A stretch of DNA of 64,000 nt from Rotaria socialis (Eukaryota > Rotifera > Eurotatoria > Philodinida > Philodinidae), in contig CAJNYU010000651.1 of NCBI GenBank assembly GCA_905331475.1, positions 1 to 64,000 of the forward strand, in the 5' to 3' direction. Position numbers and translations under genes: made by a program. The notes under the pieces were generated by a model. The model saw only the letters and a list, made by a program, of their open reading frames with translations. It was not told where the DNA came from and did not search any database. Shown here piece by piece: positions 11,680 through 22,494 of this stretch (its first letter is position 1; each line of letters begins with the position of its first letter).

Positions 11680-11898
11680 CCCAGGTCGAACATTCCGGCC
11701 ACCGGTTCCCGTAGGATGCCCCAGGAAATATGCGGAAAAGTCAACATATCCTGCAGGAAAATACGGGAAATCGCTGGAACATGGAAGCAGTATTCCGGTC
11801 GAAAATCATCGGAAAATTTCCAACCGGAATACTGCTTCCACAAAATCAACGGAACTACCCGGAACCGGCTGTTTCCAGGCCGGGCTGTTCGACCTGGG
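11680..11898. mobile_element. GC-rich 219-bp MITE-like element
   Basis: The ends are perfect 13-bp inverted repeats, CCCAGGTCGAACA and TGTTCGACCTGGG. Inside lies a second perfect 18-bp palindrome, TGGAAGCAGTATTCCGGT (11782-11799) and its complement (11823-11840), around a 23-bp loop. It is clearly more GC-rich than its surroundings and has no coding capacity. Parts recur near 13.8 kb. It abuts the 5' side of the gene fragment at 11933. Confidence 0.75.
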
Positions 11899-11932
11899 GA
11901 TGATGTAAAGTAATTGGTACTATATTTTTCAG

Positions 11933-12268
11933 CATGTAAAAGATATTTATTTGCGTGAAACAGATGAAGGAAAACAAAAAATATATAACAAACCAATTTC
12001 AATAGCTGAAAATTTACTTCAAAATATCAATACTTTAGTTGATGTTGAAACAAAACGAAAAGTAAATGTTTTAATATATCTCAAGGCATTAAATTAAATT
12101 AAATTTTTCTTGTAGAAATTATTTAATGATTGTTATGATATTCTTTCATCTTTTTTAAATTTTTATTATTTACAAACAATAGATCCACCTGATAAAAAAT
12201 TTTTACTTGATTATACAAAAGAATTTGATAATTGTATTTCGCGTAACATATCGTTGTGCCGATATTGA
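11933..12268 (+). pseudogene. Two-exon gene fragment of unknown family
   Basis: The first exon (11933-12061) starts after a TTTTTCAG acceptor. A 54-bp intron (GTAAAT...TTGTAG) follows, then a second exon (12116-12268) to a stop. The joined frame gives about 93 aa of ordinary, charged, helix-prone sequence, with motifs such as IYLRETDEGKQK and LNFYYLQTIDPPDKK. Splice signals and phase agree, so this was coding. No start exon is visible: upstream lie the GC-rich MITE and the telomere-like tract. I do not recognise the family. It is most likely the truncated 3' end of a gene cut by insertion. Confidence 0.45.
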
Positions 12269-13520
12269 TGGCACACTTCGATAATTCTCCTTCCTCTTCC
12301 TTATGTTCTCTTTCCATTGTTCTAATCTCTCTCTCCTATATATACGTGTGCTATGTATGAAGTTGTTACACTCTGGATATGTGAAGAAGCGAATAAACAT
12401 CATTGCCGAGAATGGCGGTAAGCTACTCCACCTCTATCCAGTGTGTCATTAACATATCTACCCAAATAGGGTCCCATATTAATCGTTACAATCGTATTCA
12501 AGTAAAGCTCGAATACCATCTAGGTTAGACAATGACGAGTTAATTATTGTTTGGACTATGTAAACAAACATTTAGAATCTTCAATTGAGCTGAGTCAATT
12601 GTGACTTAAGTATTACAAGCATCTGTATTTAATGTAACGTTTTCTATTCATGCATCAGTTCATAGCGAGAAGTAGATAATTTTCGATCGTAACTTATCAA
12701 TTTTTTGTATATAATCGACAAAGATATTATTTATGCTGAACTTTTCAAAAAATTCTCTTTTCAAATGTATATTGTGAAATAGAATGTCTATAAAGAAAAA
12801 GATCATCAAAGATTAAAATAAAATAAAATAAAACAATGTCTTTATATAATTGTATATTCTTTTAGATGCTAATGTTTTTCGATGACTTTATCATAAATAA
12901 TATATTAATAGCCACTTCTCTCAAAAAAAAGGTGTCATATGGAACCTTTTAAGGTTTCACTCGCTCATTAATGAACCATCGTGGGTTCTAGTTAGTTTAA
13001 AGAACCATCTCAGATCCTCAATAGTTCCAGATGTTTGGCAAGGTTCCGTCCTGTACCATTTTTGTTAATGGTGAACCATTTTTCCAAAGATCGTTCTGGC
13101 TTGAAGCAAGATAATATATTTGCGGAACGTGCTTTAAGTAATATTACACCTCAAATAGGTTATCGATGTCCAGGAATTCTAATCCTTCATCATTTTTTCG
13201 ATGCCAGGGATGCGATAGTTGAATGATAGACCTGCGTAGTTGTATGTCCAAAACGAATTCAATAATTATAGTGGTATCTTTTCAAGTGTGATTATTCTTT
13301 TATCTTTTTCGATATGTCACATGTATGAATAGACATGTAGTGTCAATCTGATAAAATGAATTTAAGATTTTCTGTAGTTAGGTATGTATGAATAATCAAT
13401 TCAAATGCAAGTTTAATATGATAAAATCTATTAGCATTTTTTTTATATTTTAGGTATATGAGAATAATTTATTTAGTGGTAAGTTGAATCTTACAATATA
13501 AGTCACTGTTATTTTTTTAG
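12269..13520. other. Gene-poor region
   Basis: No gene seen. The stretch 12940-13130 is full of GGTTCC/GGAACC and AGAACC/GGTTCT words in both orientations, probably a decayed palindromic repeat. Confidence 0.4.
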
Positions 13521-13614
13521 TTCAGGATCGTCTCAACAACAACTAACGATGATGCTGCTTTCGTGCAAATAACGAAGAAAGTGCTAGCTCGTATTCTACT
13601 CACAACAAATCTAG
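13521..13614 (+). pseudogene. Isolated exon-like segment
   Basis: A 94-bp open segment sits between a polypyrimidine-AG (TATTTTTTTAG) and a GTAAAC donor. It encodes about 31 residues including DDAAFVQITKKVLARIL. No partner exon is visible on either side. It could be a leftover exon of a lost gene or chance. Confidence 0.25.
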
Positions 13615-13784
13615 GTAAACATAACACAAAGAAATAAGGGTTCAGGTTAGGAATAGGGGATTAAATATGAAATTAACGGTTCGATAAAGCATTAGTCTGG
13701 AGTACTAGACTAATTGAGTGTGGTGAATTACATTTTACTACTCTAGAACCTTGAAAGATTCAGCATGACACCTTCTTTTTTTCC

Positions 13785-14050
13785 GAAGTATGACTGGATC
13801 TGGGAGGAAGTTAAGGGTTATGGGTACCGTCTTTTCCGGATGGAATACTGCTTCCAATTCTTATTGTTTTTCCTGCAGGATCCGGCGTGAGGGCCTAGAA
13901 AACCGGTGGAAAATCACCGGAAAGATCCGGAGAACGGAATCATCGACCTGGGAAGAATCTCTTTTTATCGAAAGTTTGATTCAACTGAGTTCCGTAGGAA
14001 AATCCAGTAAACCCTTCAGAATCCGTTTGGGGACCTTTTAGAAACCATCT
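13785..14050. repeat. GC-rich repeat related to the 11.7 kb MITE
   Basis: It shares the 15-bp word GGAATACTGCTTCCA (13842-13856) and a CCTGCAGGA word with the element at 11680-11898. It also has many CCGGA/TCCGG pairs. No clean terminal repeats were found, so it may be a degraded relative. Confidence 0.5.
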
Positions 14051-14615
14051 GAAGACCTCGACAGTGTCTCAATCAAATTCCCCGTCGTTTTTAACCTACT
14101 GGGTGTGTCTTGATTGCATTATTGGCAAACTTCCAAAAATCCTGAAAAACAATTTTTAGGTTTCCGCATAGTTCTAGGTAAAACACAACTTTCTCCACGA
14201 AGAAAAATAATTTCGTAAAACTACTCGTATACTTTGGAAGAGGAGCATCTGGCAAATCGAACCATGCAATAAAATCGATTTTAACACATCAGGAAAAGGT
14301 TTTTAAAAATTAGCTTCTGGGCTTTCAAAAATCGTGCTTCTAGAGACCTTGACGGGCAACGCTTTAGGTCAAAAACAATTTTAAAGATATTTTCTGATTC
14401 CGTTTTCCAAGATGAACAAGAATATGTCCTTTGCGAGTATCTAAATAGATTCAGAAGTCCAGGCATTCAATTTTGCGAAAACCATGCAAGAAACAGAGTT
14501 TTTTCAATTTTTCAATTTTTCAAACTGAAGAAACCATCGAAATAACTTAAAAAATTTTACTCGAAGTTCGCCTTGCGCGAACCTTATCTTGATTGTTTAA
14601 AATGTATTTTTCACT
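14051..14615. other. Gene-poor spacer downstream of the GH26 gene
   Basis: No gene or clear element was seen. Short inverted words suggest decayed repeat sequence. Confidence 0.4.
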
Positions 14616-17600
14616 TTAGAATCTACCAGCAAATAATTCATCAGTAATGAGTCTTGGATTAGTAATGTTTGGTTCTATCCAATCATTAGACTGTAAGCAA
14701 TTTCTATAGGCTGAATATGCCTTAAAATTATTCCAAATTACATCACCGTGTGTACCACCAAATACCATATTGTCCTGGTTAGGTCCATCAACATTATTAT
14801 AGGATGCCATTTTAATTTTATTGTTATTTACATAATTACACATTTGGCGCAGCCATTCATTTTTTGACTGCACATCTGTAGTATTTCCTGTTCGTACACC
14901 GACTGTTGCATACGCATTCAGAGATATTGGTTTTGTTGATGATAACTTGTGTAATCGACCCATCATATTATCAAAAATTTCATTTGGCCATTCCCATTTA
15001 CTCCAATTTGCACTTGAACCCCCATTAAATCCATTAATTCCTAGCCAATGTGTATAGTTTTCTCCAACCCAATATTCTTCTGCAGTATATTGGCCATAGT
15101 CCTTACGATTTACACTCCAAACCCATTGAAGTCTTGTTGAATCTATACCTGTGTTTAATAATATATTATAAGTATGACGCCATGCCAAAACATAATCATT
15201 TGGAGTTGAACCTATTGACCACGAATACCAATTTCCATTCATTTCATGACCTAAAAATAGAAACAACCTTGTTGCTTGCACTCGTGGGGTTTTTAGAAAA
15301 CTTTCTCACGGAATCCAGTGATGAAATACGACCTCGAAGAAAGTTTGAAACATATTTTCTGATCAAAATGATTCCTTATCATCAAAATCTTTGATCCGTA
15401 ATGGTATAGGGTTTTGTCTAGGTTTATTTTTTTCGGATGGGTGGTTAAAATTTTTGAAGGGCTGCTGGCTACACTCTTTTTCCATATAGCAAAGGTGCAC
15501 AGAGTTTATGCATTTTTTTTACAACACCATTACAGTTGTCCTCCTGTTCTAGCAATCATTAATAAAATATTTTAGATCATTATCTAACTCAGATGGTTCT
15601 TCTATTGATATTCTCATTAATTATTCTAAATAGTCTGTTATTAAATGATATCATAGATCAGTTACTATTCTATTCATTGTACTGAAATCACGTTCTACTG
15701 TTGCTGTACTAATTGGTGCGCATAAAAAATATTTCAGTAGCAAATGATAATTGTGAAAATAAATCTCTTATGATTCCATTTTTAACTAAATTAATACATT
15801 GTTGTCGTTGTGTTTAAATTGTAGATGTTTGTTGTCCTTGCTGTGTAGATAAATATTTGCGAAATATTTTCCATTCAGTGAATAAGTCATTATTAAAATC
15901 ATTAGGGCACTGTTGTTTGATTATATTAAATACAGTTGATTCAAATTGAAATGGTACTATTAATCGTTCATAACAACGAATAACAGCATTAATAGTATGA
16001 GAATATGATAACCATCGTATATCACTAGATTGAATTAATGGTAACTGTGAATGTTTTAATAATGCTTGAATATCATTATAATTTGCTAATCTATTGATGA
16101 TCGATTAATAAACTTTCTTGTACTTCCTGTATATCGTCACATGAGATTGTAATTCTTTAACAATCATATCAAATAATATTTGGGTATCTTTATCTTTTAT
16201 TTTTAATAAAGTAATATATGGTTGTGTCGGCTCACTTAGAACGTGCAAATATTACACGTGAGTAGATTTTTCTAAAAAAAAAGCATCATGCATCTCCTAT
16301 CTGTCTCAGTCAAGATCACTGTAGACCAAGAATACACTGGCCTGTATCTTGATTACAATAACGTATACAAATTGATAAGTTTTGATGATAGTTTATATCT
16401 GTGCCCTCATCAACCATAATTGAAATAATTCTCGATTCACGAATTTTTATTAAGACTTGTTCATCTATTACTTCACTATACTTCACGATTTTCTTGACAT
16501 TTCAATTCACTAACATTACATAATTACTGTGCTACTGATCTTTCTTGTTACTTAAATGATAAAATTTGTACAGTTATTTTATGATACGTAGATTCTTGGT
16601 GTTTTTCTAAATTTTCGCTTTGATCAGGTTCATATTTCCCATTGGCAAACGGTTGTATAGTAAAAATACCTCTAATTCTTGTATTCATCTCAGAATAGGA
16701 TGGTATTGTTGGTTTCCAGTAATCATGACATATGCCATGCATATTGGTTGTATTATCATTTATTTTACTTTTTTTTATTGAACTATTATCAGGTTCTTTT
16801 GCATTACCTTTTTCTTAAATATGACAGGCGAGTTTTTTGTGCTGATGACATTTATTTAGAGAGATGGGTCGTAATAACGTTGAATGTAATATATTTAATG
16901 GGTAGTATGCGACACTACAGAAAAATGAATTTTCACATTTTCATTCTTTTCAATATATTATTATGTCTACTTAAGAAGAATCGACTATCCAATGAATAGT
17001 CGAACTCAGTCCATTTGTTTCCATCCGAAAACGACAAACTATATTATAACTTACAGTAATAGGAGAAACATATGAAGAACGCCTTTCGATGCGGTGTGAA
17101 AAGACAAATATCTGCGGAGAAGGATGCTGGAAAGACTGATAGGAGAAATTTATACGACTGGTACGCTGATAGTTCAAATGTTATCAAGTTGTACATCCTT
17201 CACTACTACATAAAAGAGAGAAAATGAATGCTATCGGTAATGAGAGTAGAAGTGAGAGAAAAAACATCTATTTTTTTAATGAAAGACTGAAGTGACACAC
17301 TTTGGATTATCATGATGTTATGATCCTCGTAGCGAATACTCAATACTTATAATTGGAAACAAATATCCGACAAATACAGCACATTTCATAAAACGACTCC
17401 AGCTTCTGTTGGTGTTTACCAGGAATTAGGCATGTACCGAACTCGAACCTAAACATGGGCTGTTTGCTATCGAATATTGAACCAGTTCGGGTTTGGTGCA
17501 TGCCTAGTAGGAATGTAAATACTACTTTCTCAGGAAAAATAAGGAATATGTTTTTCTACCAGCCTGTGCTATGTCATTAAATTCCATACCTAGTCGCACA

Positions 17601-18025
17601 AATGCACGCCTATCGTCGTAGGTTCCATATATGCCATCAGGACCAGCCAACCATTTTTTCAGACGATCACCAAATTGATTAATATATGGATCAAAAGTAT
17701 TGTTATTAATTTTTTTCGTTATTCCTGGATCGTCTTCAGCACTATGATTACAATCAGTTATTTCCCATGTTATTAATGGGACCATACTACGATTCCATAC
17801 ATTGTCCATGTCAAGATCAAAAAACGGTCCCAATGAATTATTACACCAATCAACATAGATGTCAATGCTTACTTGACGTTTACCAACCCACAATGCTAAG
17901 TCACCTGTAGAGTCCATCATAACTGATGTTAACTTGTAGTTAACTACTGCATGTGTTATTTTTATTGTCAAAATGAACACGAGTAGCAATAGAATTTGAC
18001 TGAAAAATCGAAATAACTTTTTCAT
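14616..18025 (-). CDS. Secreted glycoside hydrolase family 26 (mannanase-like), nucleophile apparently lost
   Basis: Exon 1 is 18025-17590 and exon 2 is 15250-14616. The junction restores RLGHEMNGNWYSW, giving 356 aa, the usual size of a GH26 catalytic domain. Residues 1-26 form a signal peptide. PLITWEITD and the acid/base Glu in HEMNG (E148) match GH26, a family of beta-mannanases and related glycanases best known from bacteria and fungi. Where the family has its nucleophile Glu (KP-I-x-I-A-E-F/Y), this protein reads KPISLNAYAT with Ala258. Either catalysis is lost or the local alignment is wrong. The 2339-bp intron contains a decayed hAT transposase. TTTTAG lies directly before the ATG. 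Horizontal origin is inferred from family distribution. Confidence 0.75.
15540..16800 (-). mobile_element. Decayed hAT-superfamily transposase inside the GH26 intron
   Basis: Minus-strand translation gives family landmarks in several frames. There is a C-terminal dimerisation motif VERDFSTMNRI (about 15680-15720), SSDIRWLSYSHTINAV (about 16000), an IISIMVDEGTDI motif (about 16400) and a possible TTF/BED-type zinc-finger remnant with ESTYHK and PTIPSYSEMN (about 16590-16730). These fit DUF4371/hAT C-terminal-dimer transposases of the ZMYM/TTF type. Stops and frameshifts separate the blocks, so it is dead. Terminal inverted repeats and target duplications were not identified. It lies in the same orientation as the host gene. 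Confidence 0.75.
17424..17509. repeat. Foldback hairpin within the GH26 intron
   Basis: AGGCATGTACCGAACTCGAA (17428 on) and its near-complement ending GGTGCATGCCT (to 17505) form an imperfect 22-bp stem with about four mismatches around a 34-bp loop. No coding capacity. Confidence 0.55.
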
Positions 18026-18726
18026 CTAAAAGATGCAGAAACAAATAGCTTATATACAACCTGAAGTATGTATGTTAGTGTCAATAGATGTTTCTCGATG
18101 ACGCAATGTGTTCGCACGTTGTTGAGGTTCTTTTCTTTCATTCCATGTCTGACATGTCCGTTGTCCCTATACTTCGTTGATCATCTCTAGCTGATCAGGA
18201 TCGCCCATTCCTCTGTTCTCCTATTGACTCGTTTCGTGTTGGTTGCTTCACGTGTTCCGGATTTTCCCTCTCGAATCTCTTACTTGTCCATCTATTTCTC
18301 TTGTGACAGTTGTTGTAGTTTCCCTCTCGTTGTTATCATCAACATCTTGTGATCATTATCTTGTGTTTTATTTCATTAAAATAAAGCAGTTATTCCCATT
18401 CTTCTGATCATCTCATTCGGAACTTACGTAATCAGGATACGGTAGGCGATTTTGTACAGGCATCTCTCGACATAGCATATAGACCCATCCCATATTTTAG
18501 CCGCCCAGCTTACTCTATTCACGGTGGGTTGAGCCTTTTGGCATTTCCGCAGACGAGAGCCTCCCTATGTGCTGTAAATATATCATTAAAGGATTGGGGG
18601 ATGATCTAAAGCACTATAAAGTAATGCGCAATATTTGAAGATAGCTAAAAATGATCCAAATCAAGTATAATGAGTTTGGACTTTTGTTTGTCTGTCTGTC
18701 TGTAACCCGTTTTTAAAACCACGGTG
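18026..18726. other. Upstream region of the GH26 gene
   Basis: No gene was seen. It should contain the GH26 promoter or 5' region. The CT/TTCC-rich stretch 18110-18400 has a different base composition from its neighbours but no identifiable feature. Confidence 0.35.
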
Positions 18727-18950
18727 GAATCTACAGTCGGTTGATTCAGACTGACGATTTTTATTGCGCCAGATCAAGCAGAATCTATTTTTCTCTTCAT
18801 CGTGCGATTATTGAGTGTTGTGGCTCATCTGACTCCACTGCCTCTCTATTTTCTGTGTGTGGAGAATATGGTCTAGAAACCTCAATCCAGCTCTTGCTTG
18901 ATCGTCAATTTTATTTCAGTCGGTGATGGGTGCTTCATCGTCTTTATGTT
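18727..18950 (+). repeat. Dispersed repeat, copy 1
   Basis: This stretch (GAATCTACA... to ...GATCGTCAATTTTATTTCA) matches in inverted orientation the segment near 21560-21783. Its last part is also repeated near 19280-19390. The similarity runs at DNA level, and the open frames across it resemble each other only for that reason. No protein family was recognised. Confidence 0.6.
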
Positions 18951-18956
18951 TGACTA

Positions 18957-19191
18957 CACTGTAAAAAATGGGCTTATGAAAGTACGACGTGACACATACC
19001 ATTTTTTCGGTTTTTGAAATATCTGATAAATTCTTTTTCCAAATCATAAACCTAAAAACCGTTTATTATCTTCACCATATACGGACAAAAAGGTTTATGA
19101 TACGTTTCACTTTCATAAACCATTTTTTTGTTAAATACCCTACCAAAAACGTTTTTTCCGTTGATTATTCTGCGGATATTTTTTTACAGTG
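18957..19191. mobile_element. 235-bp MITE-like insertion flanked by TA
   Basis: Terminal repeats CTACACTGTAAAAAA (18954-18968) and TTTTTTACAGTGTAG (19180-19194) are exact inverted copies. If the TA on each side is the target duplication, the element is CACTGTAAAAAA to its complement, as for Tc1/mariner-type non-autonomous elements. It has no coding capacity. A lone CACTGTAAAAAA end also occurs at 63516. Confidence 0.65.
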
Positions 19192-19279
19192 TAGCAGCGT
19201 GTTTACATAGCTAATAATGTACGAAGAAATTTTCTGGTCATGTGGTTTTCTTGCAGCTTCAAATATGTGATCTGAAAAA

Positions 19280-19615
19280 TATTCGTTTTTACTGCCTCGC
19301 GTTTCCTGTAGAACACGGGCGGGAAGCCTTCACTTGTTTCTCAGTTGATCGTCAATTATAACTCAATCGGTGAAAAGTGTTTGTATTGTCTGTATCCTTT
19401 TTCAGCTGCGTCGTTATAGAGCTCACACCCTATGAATAGGCTCCCGTGATTATGAAAGAAGGGTTAGATATCCAACGTTGAAATATCTTGTCGAATCCGA
19501 AACACGGAGGAAATCTAAAGCATCCCTCTTGGTTTTCCGGATTGATTGACATCACTGTGCTACGGAGGACTGTTTTTTTTCCTGACCTAGAGTTACACTC
19601 TGTCGAAATAATACA
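19280..19615 (+). repeat. Dispersed repeat, copy 2
   Basis: Homologous to copy 1 in its first part and to the inverse of copy 3 (21330-21620) through its length. Shared words include GTCGTTATAGAGCTCACACC and TATGAAAGAAGG. With copy 3 it forms a long imperfect inverted repeat with a loop of about 1.7 kb. Confidence 0.65.
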
Positions 19616-19757
19616 AAGCCAGTCTGCTCAAATAAGAAACACATGAAAAATAATACTGACAATTCGATGCTACACTAGAATTAGGCCTCATATCAATAGG
19701 CTATTAGTGATTAGTTGTACAGCACAAAGACTAAATAAACACTTCCGTTAATTTATT

Positions 19758-20052
19758 CAGGTCTACCTCATGCAAGTAATAATGGAAAGCAGTATATTAT
19801 AAACAAAATCCATAACTTATTTATTTTGTTTAGGCCTATCTCGTGGGAATATAGATGGTAAGAAATACATTATGAACAAAATAATTATTTAATTGAATGT
19901 ATTTAGGTTGGTATCATTTAAATAATAATGATCAGTAATATATTAGAAATAAAATAAATACTTTATCTCACCTATTTAGGATCAACTCATGTGAATAAGA
20001 ATGATGATAAGTAATATATTAAAAATAAATTAAACATTTTATTTTCCTTTAT
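19758..20052. repeat. 73-bp tandem repeat, four units
   Basis: The marker TTTAGG or TTCAGG followed by a CTCATG-like word recurs at 19758, 19831, 19904 and 19977, exactly 73 bp apart. A fifth degenerate start lies near 20055. Each unit carries an ATATTA...AAATAAA stretch. Units are diverged, so the array is old. Confidence 0.7.
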
Positions 20053-20080
20053 TTTAGCTTATCTCTTGGTCTCATCTCAC

Positions 20081-20190
20081 GTCGAACAATACGGTTCGTA
20101 TATTGGATGCAGAAATACGGATTGTACCATCATTAAAATAGGGTCGTATACAACTGTATATTAATGGTGGTCAGGACCGTATCGTTCGAC
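20081..20190. repeat. Nested foldback hairpin at the end of the tandem array
   Basis: Outer arms GTCGAACAATACGGT (20081-20095) and ACCGTATCGTTCGAC (20176-20190) pair with one mismatch. Inner arms ACCATCATTAA (20126-20136) and TTAATGGTGGT (20161-20171) also pair with one mismatch. The size and nesting suggest a tiny MITE. Confidence 0.6.
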
Positions 20191-21329
20191 TTGGATTTCT
20201 AATGAGGTTGTTGAATAGAACCTTCGATAGGTTCTATAGAATCTCATTCAAGATTCGGGAGTATTTTCTAATGGGTTTCGAATTATATAATACCCGTATC
20301 ATATGCTGAGTTACCGAGCATTTGGAAACCACTGATCGATAACCCTTAAAGCGTTTCAGATAGTAACAAACTCGGAAACTCTTATTGAGTTTCCTAAAGT
20401 ACCTATTTTGAAAGAGAGTTTGTAGCTTAGTTTTTAAAACTCCGAAGTACGACAGTGTTTTTGGAAACTCCGTAGTACATTCTGTAGACAATTCAAAGGG
20501 CTAACTCTGAGATGGTGATAAGACAAACACTTTTGTGGTGGAGCTTGATACAGTCTCTCGGGGAAACTCGTGTTTATGAGGACAATTTGTAGAGTCGGAT
20601 CTCTCGAGTCTATCCTGAAATTTTAAGATTTTTTCCTTATATGGTTCGAGAGATGCTCACTAATTACTTCTTAATTAATTAGTTTTACTTAAATAGCACC
20701 TGAAAGCGGGGTTTGCCCTATTCTGTCGATGGGATTCCACATCAAATTATGTTTTGATGGATGGAACAGTGACGTGAGGACTCTTTAAGAAATCCCTTGT
20801 AGCGATGTAATCATGGAATGACTTTATAACTGTCGCGTCAATCTCTGCTCAGCATGAATAACTACTTTAAAAAACATTTATTCTTGATATAATGCTCGCG
20901 CTGACACCTACCTTGCTCTATGATAATATAAAATGTAGCTGGTGTTCGTCTTTTCATGTATTCATCTTCTACTATCAGTAATAACAACAACAGCACAAGT
21001 CTTATCAGCATGCATCTCTATTTAACAGTAACATGTACTCTTCAATAATAAGATCACAGATATTATGTCTAAAAGTTGTATTATTATTATATTGGCGACC
21101 ACAAACGGGCCGTAAATCACCCATTTAGTAGCGACTCTATTGCGGTGCGCACCACAGTATACAGTAGTGTCTACGACTTTTCTGGAGAATTTGTTTTGGA
21201 TTGTTTCATCGGCTTATCTGACTCACACATAACCACAAGTAACGTTCATCGGCTTCCAATTCACTCGTTCCGTACGCTTTTTAAGACTGACAGCATATGT
21301 CTGTCATATTCATTCACATTTCGACAACG
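20191..21329. other. Loop region between inverted repeat copies
   Basis: No gene seen. The stretch 20220-20520 contains many GGAAACTC/GAGTTTCC-type inverted words, similar in texture to 7250-7440 and 12940-13130, and is probably decayed repeat. Confidence 0.4.
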
Positions 21330-21783
21330 TATAGCTCTAGTTCAGGGAAGATAAAGAGCCCATCGAAGCACGGAGGTGTCGATTAATCTGGAAAACCAAG
21401 AAGGGGGGGTTAGAAATTTCCTCCGTGTTTTCGGATTCGACAAGATATTTCAACACTGAATACCTAATCCTTCTTTCATAATTAGGGAAGCCTCTTCATA
21501 CGGTGTGAGCTCTATAACGACGCAACTGGAAAAGAATACAGACAATACAAGCACTTTTCACCCATTGAAATAAAATCGACGATCAAGCAAGATATGGATT
21601 GAGGTTTCAAAGCCATATTCGCCACTAACAGAAAACAGAGAGGCAGTGAAGTCGGATGAGTCACAACACTCGATCTTTGAGCGAACAATACAACAAAAGG
21701 CGCTAACGAGACCAATCAAGAGAGAAAGATAGATTCTGCTTGATCCGACGCAATAAAAATCGTCAGTCTGAATTGTAGATTCT
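21330..21783 (-). repeat. Dispersed repeat, copy 3 (inverted)
   Basis: Inverse copy of the sequence in copies 1 and 2, contiguous here. It supplies the fullest version of the repeat, at least 450 bp. No recognised protein is encoded. Confidence 0.65.
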
Positions 21784-22131
21784 CTGTGTGTGAGTGTGTC
21801 TGTGTTTATTGGGGATAAACACCAAAGAAGACAACAACCAGACAGGGGACAGAAGAGACACATATACTGAACACATCTCTCTACATATATACGTGAAATA
21901 GAACAACGCAATATGTAAAGACGACATTGCCTATCGGTCAGGCGCTACATCCTGAACACCTTCTCCTTCAAGATTGTCACGAGTGTGAATACCGGTCTGG
22001 TGACTTTTGGTTTCGGCGTGGGAGCTATGGTTGATGAGGGTTGAGTTGTTGTGACTTCCAATCACGATTTAGCAAATCTTCAGGCAAACTATTGAGGTCT
22101 GATGGAACATACTTTTGAGGTTGACACAAAC

Positions 22132-22182
22132 GAGGGTGTGGTGTGAGTGCCAAAGTAAGGTCTACTCACACCCACACCATCA
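22132..22182. repeat. Telomere-like foldback hairpin
   Basis: Left arm GAGGGTGTGGTGTGAGTG (22132-22149) and right arm CTCACACCCACACCATC (22165-22181) flank a 15-bp loop. Confidence 0.7.
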
Positions 22183-22494
22183 ACCAGTAGAAATCGAATG
22201 AAAGCAGAAATATTAAGTAATGTCCTTTTTGCCATCGAAACTAATAGCGACTGTAATGGTTACGATGTCTCTCCTTACTCTGTGTTCGATGAAGAAGAGT
22301 AGCTCCTTACTTCTTGTTTTATGTTTTCTATTCGATCATGTGAGTTCAATGGAGAAAAGAACAAATGGATAATTCATCTTCAATCTTCTCAGGTCGATTA
22401 GGATAGTAAAATACACAACTAAGTTCAAACAGCTAACTAAGACAATATAGCAACTAAGCGAATACTAATTCAAGAACTTGATTGCACTTTGAAT

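Noticed and set aside
15251-15281. An ATG at 15281 as start of an independent GH26-type protein (MQATRLFLFLGHEMNG...)
   Set aside because: These codons read through a polypyrimidine-AG acceptor. Splicing the 17590 donor to 15250 gives a single continuous GH26 with the right length and phase.
17522-17589. C-terminal GMEFNDIAQAG extension of the GH26 N-terminal exon as a second active-site copy
   Set aside because: It is intron read-through after the GTATGG donor. The resemblance to HEMNG is chance.
18741-21911. Similar open frames at 18741-18926 (+) and 21558-21911 (-) as homologous genes
   Set aside because: The likeness follows from inverted DNA repeat copies. The frames lack a family match and differ in length and interruptions.
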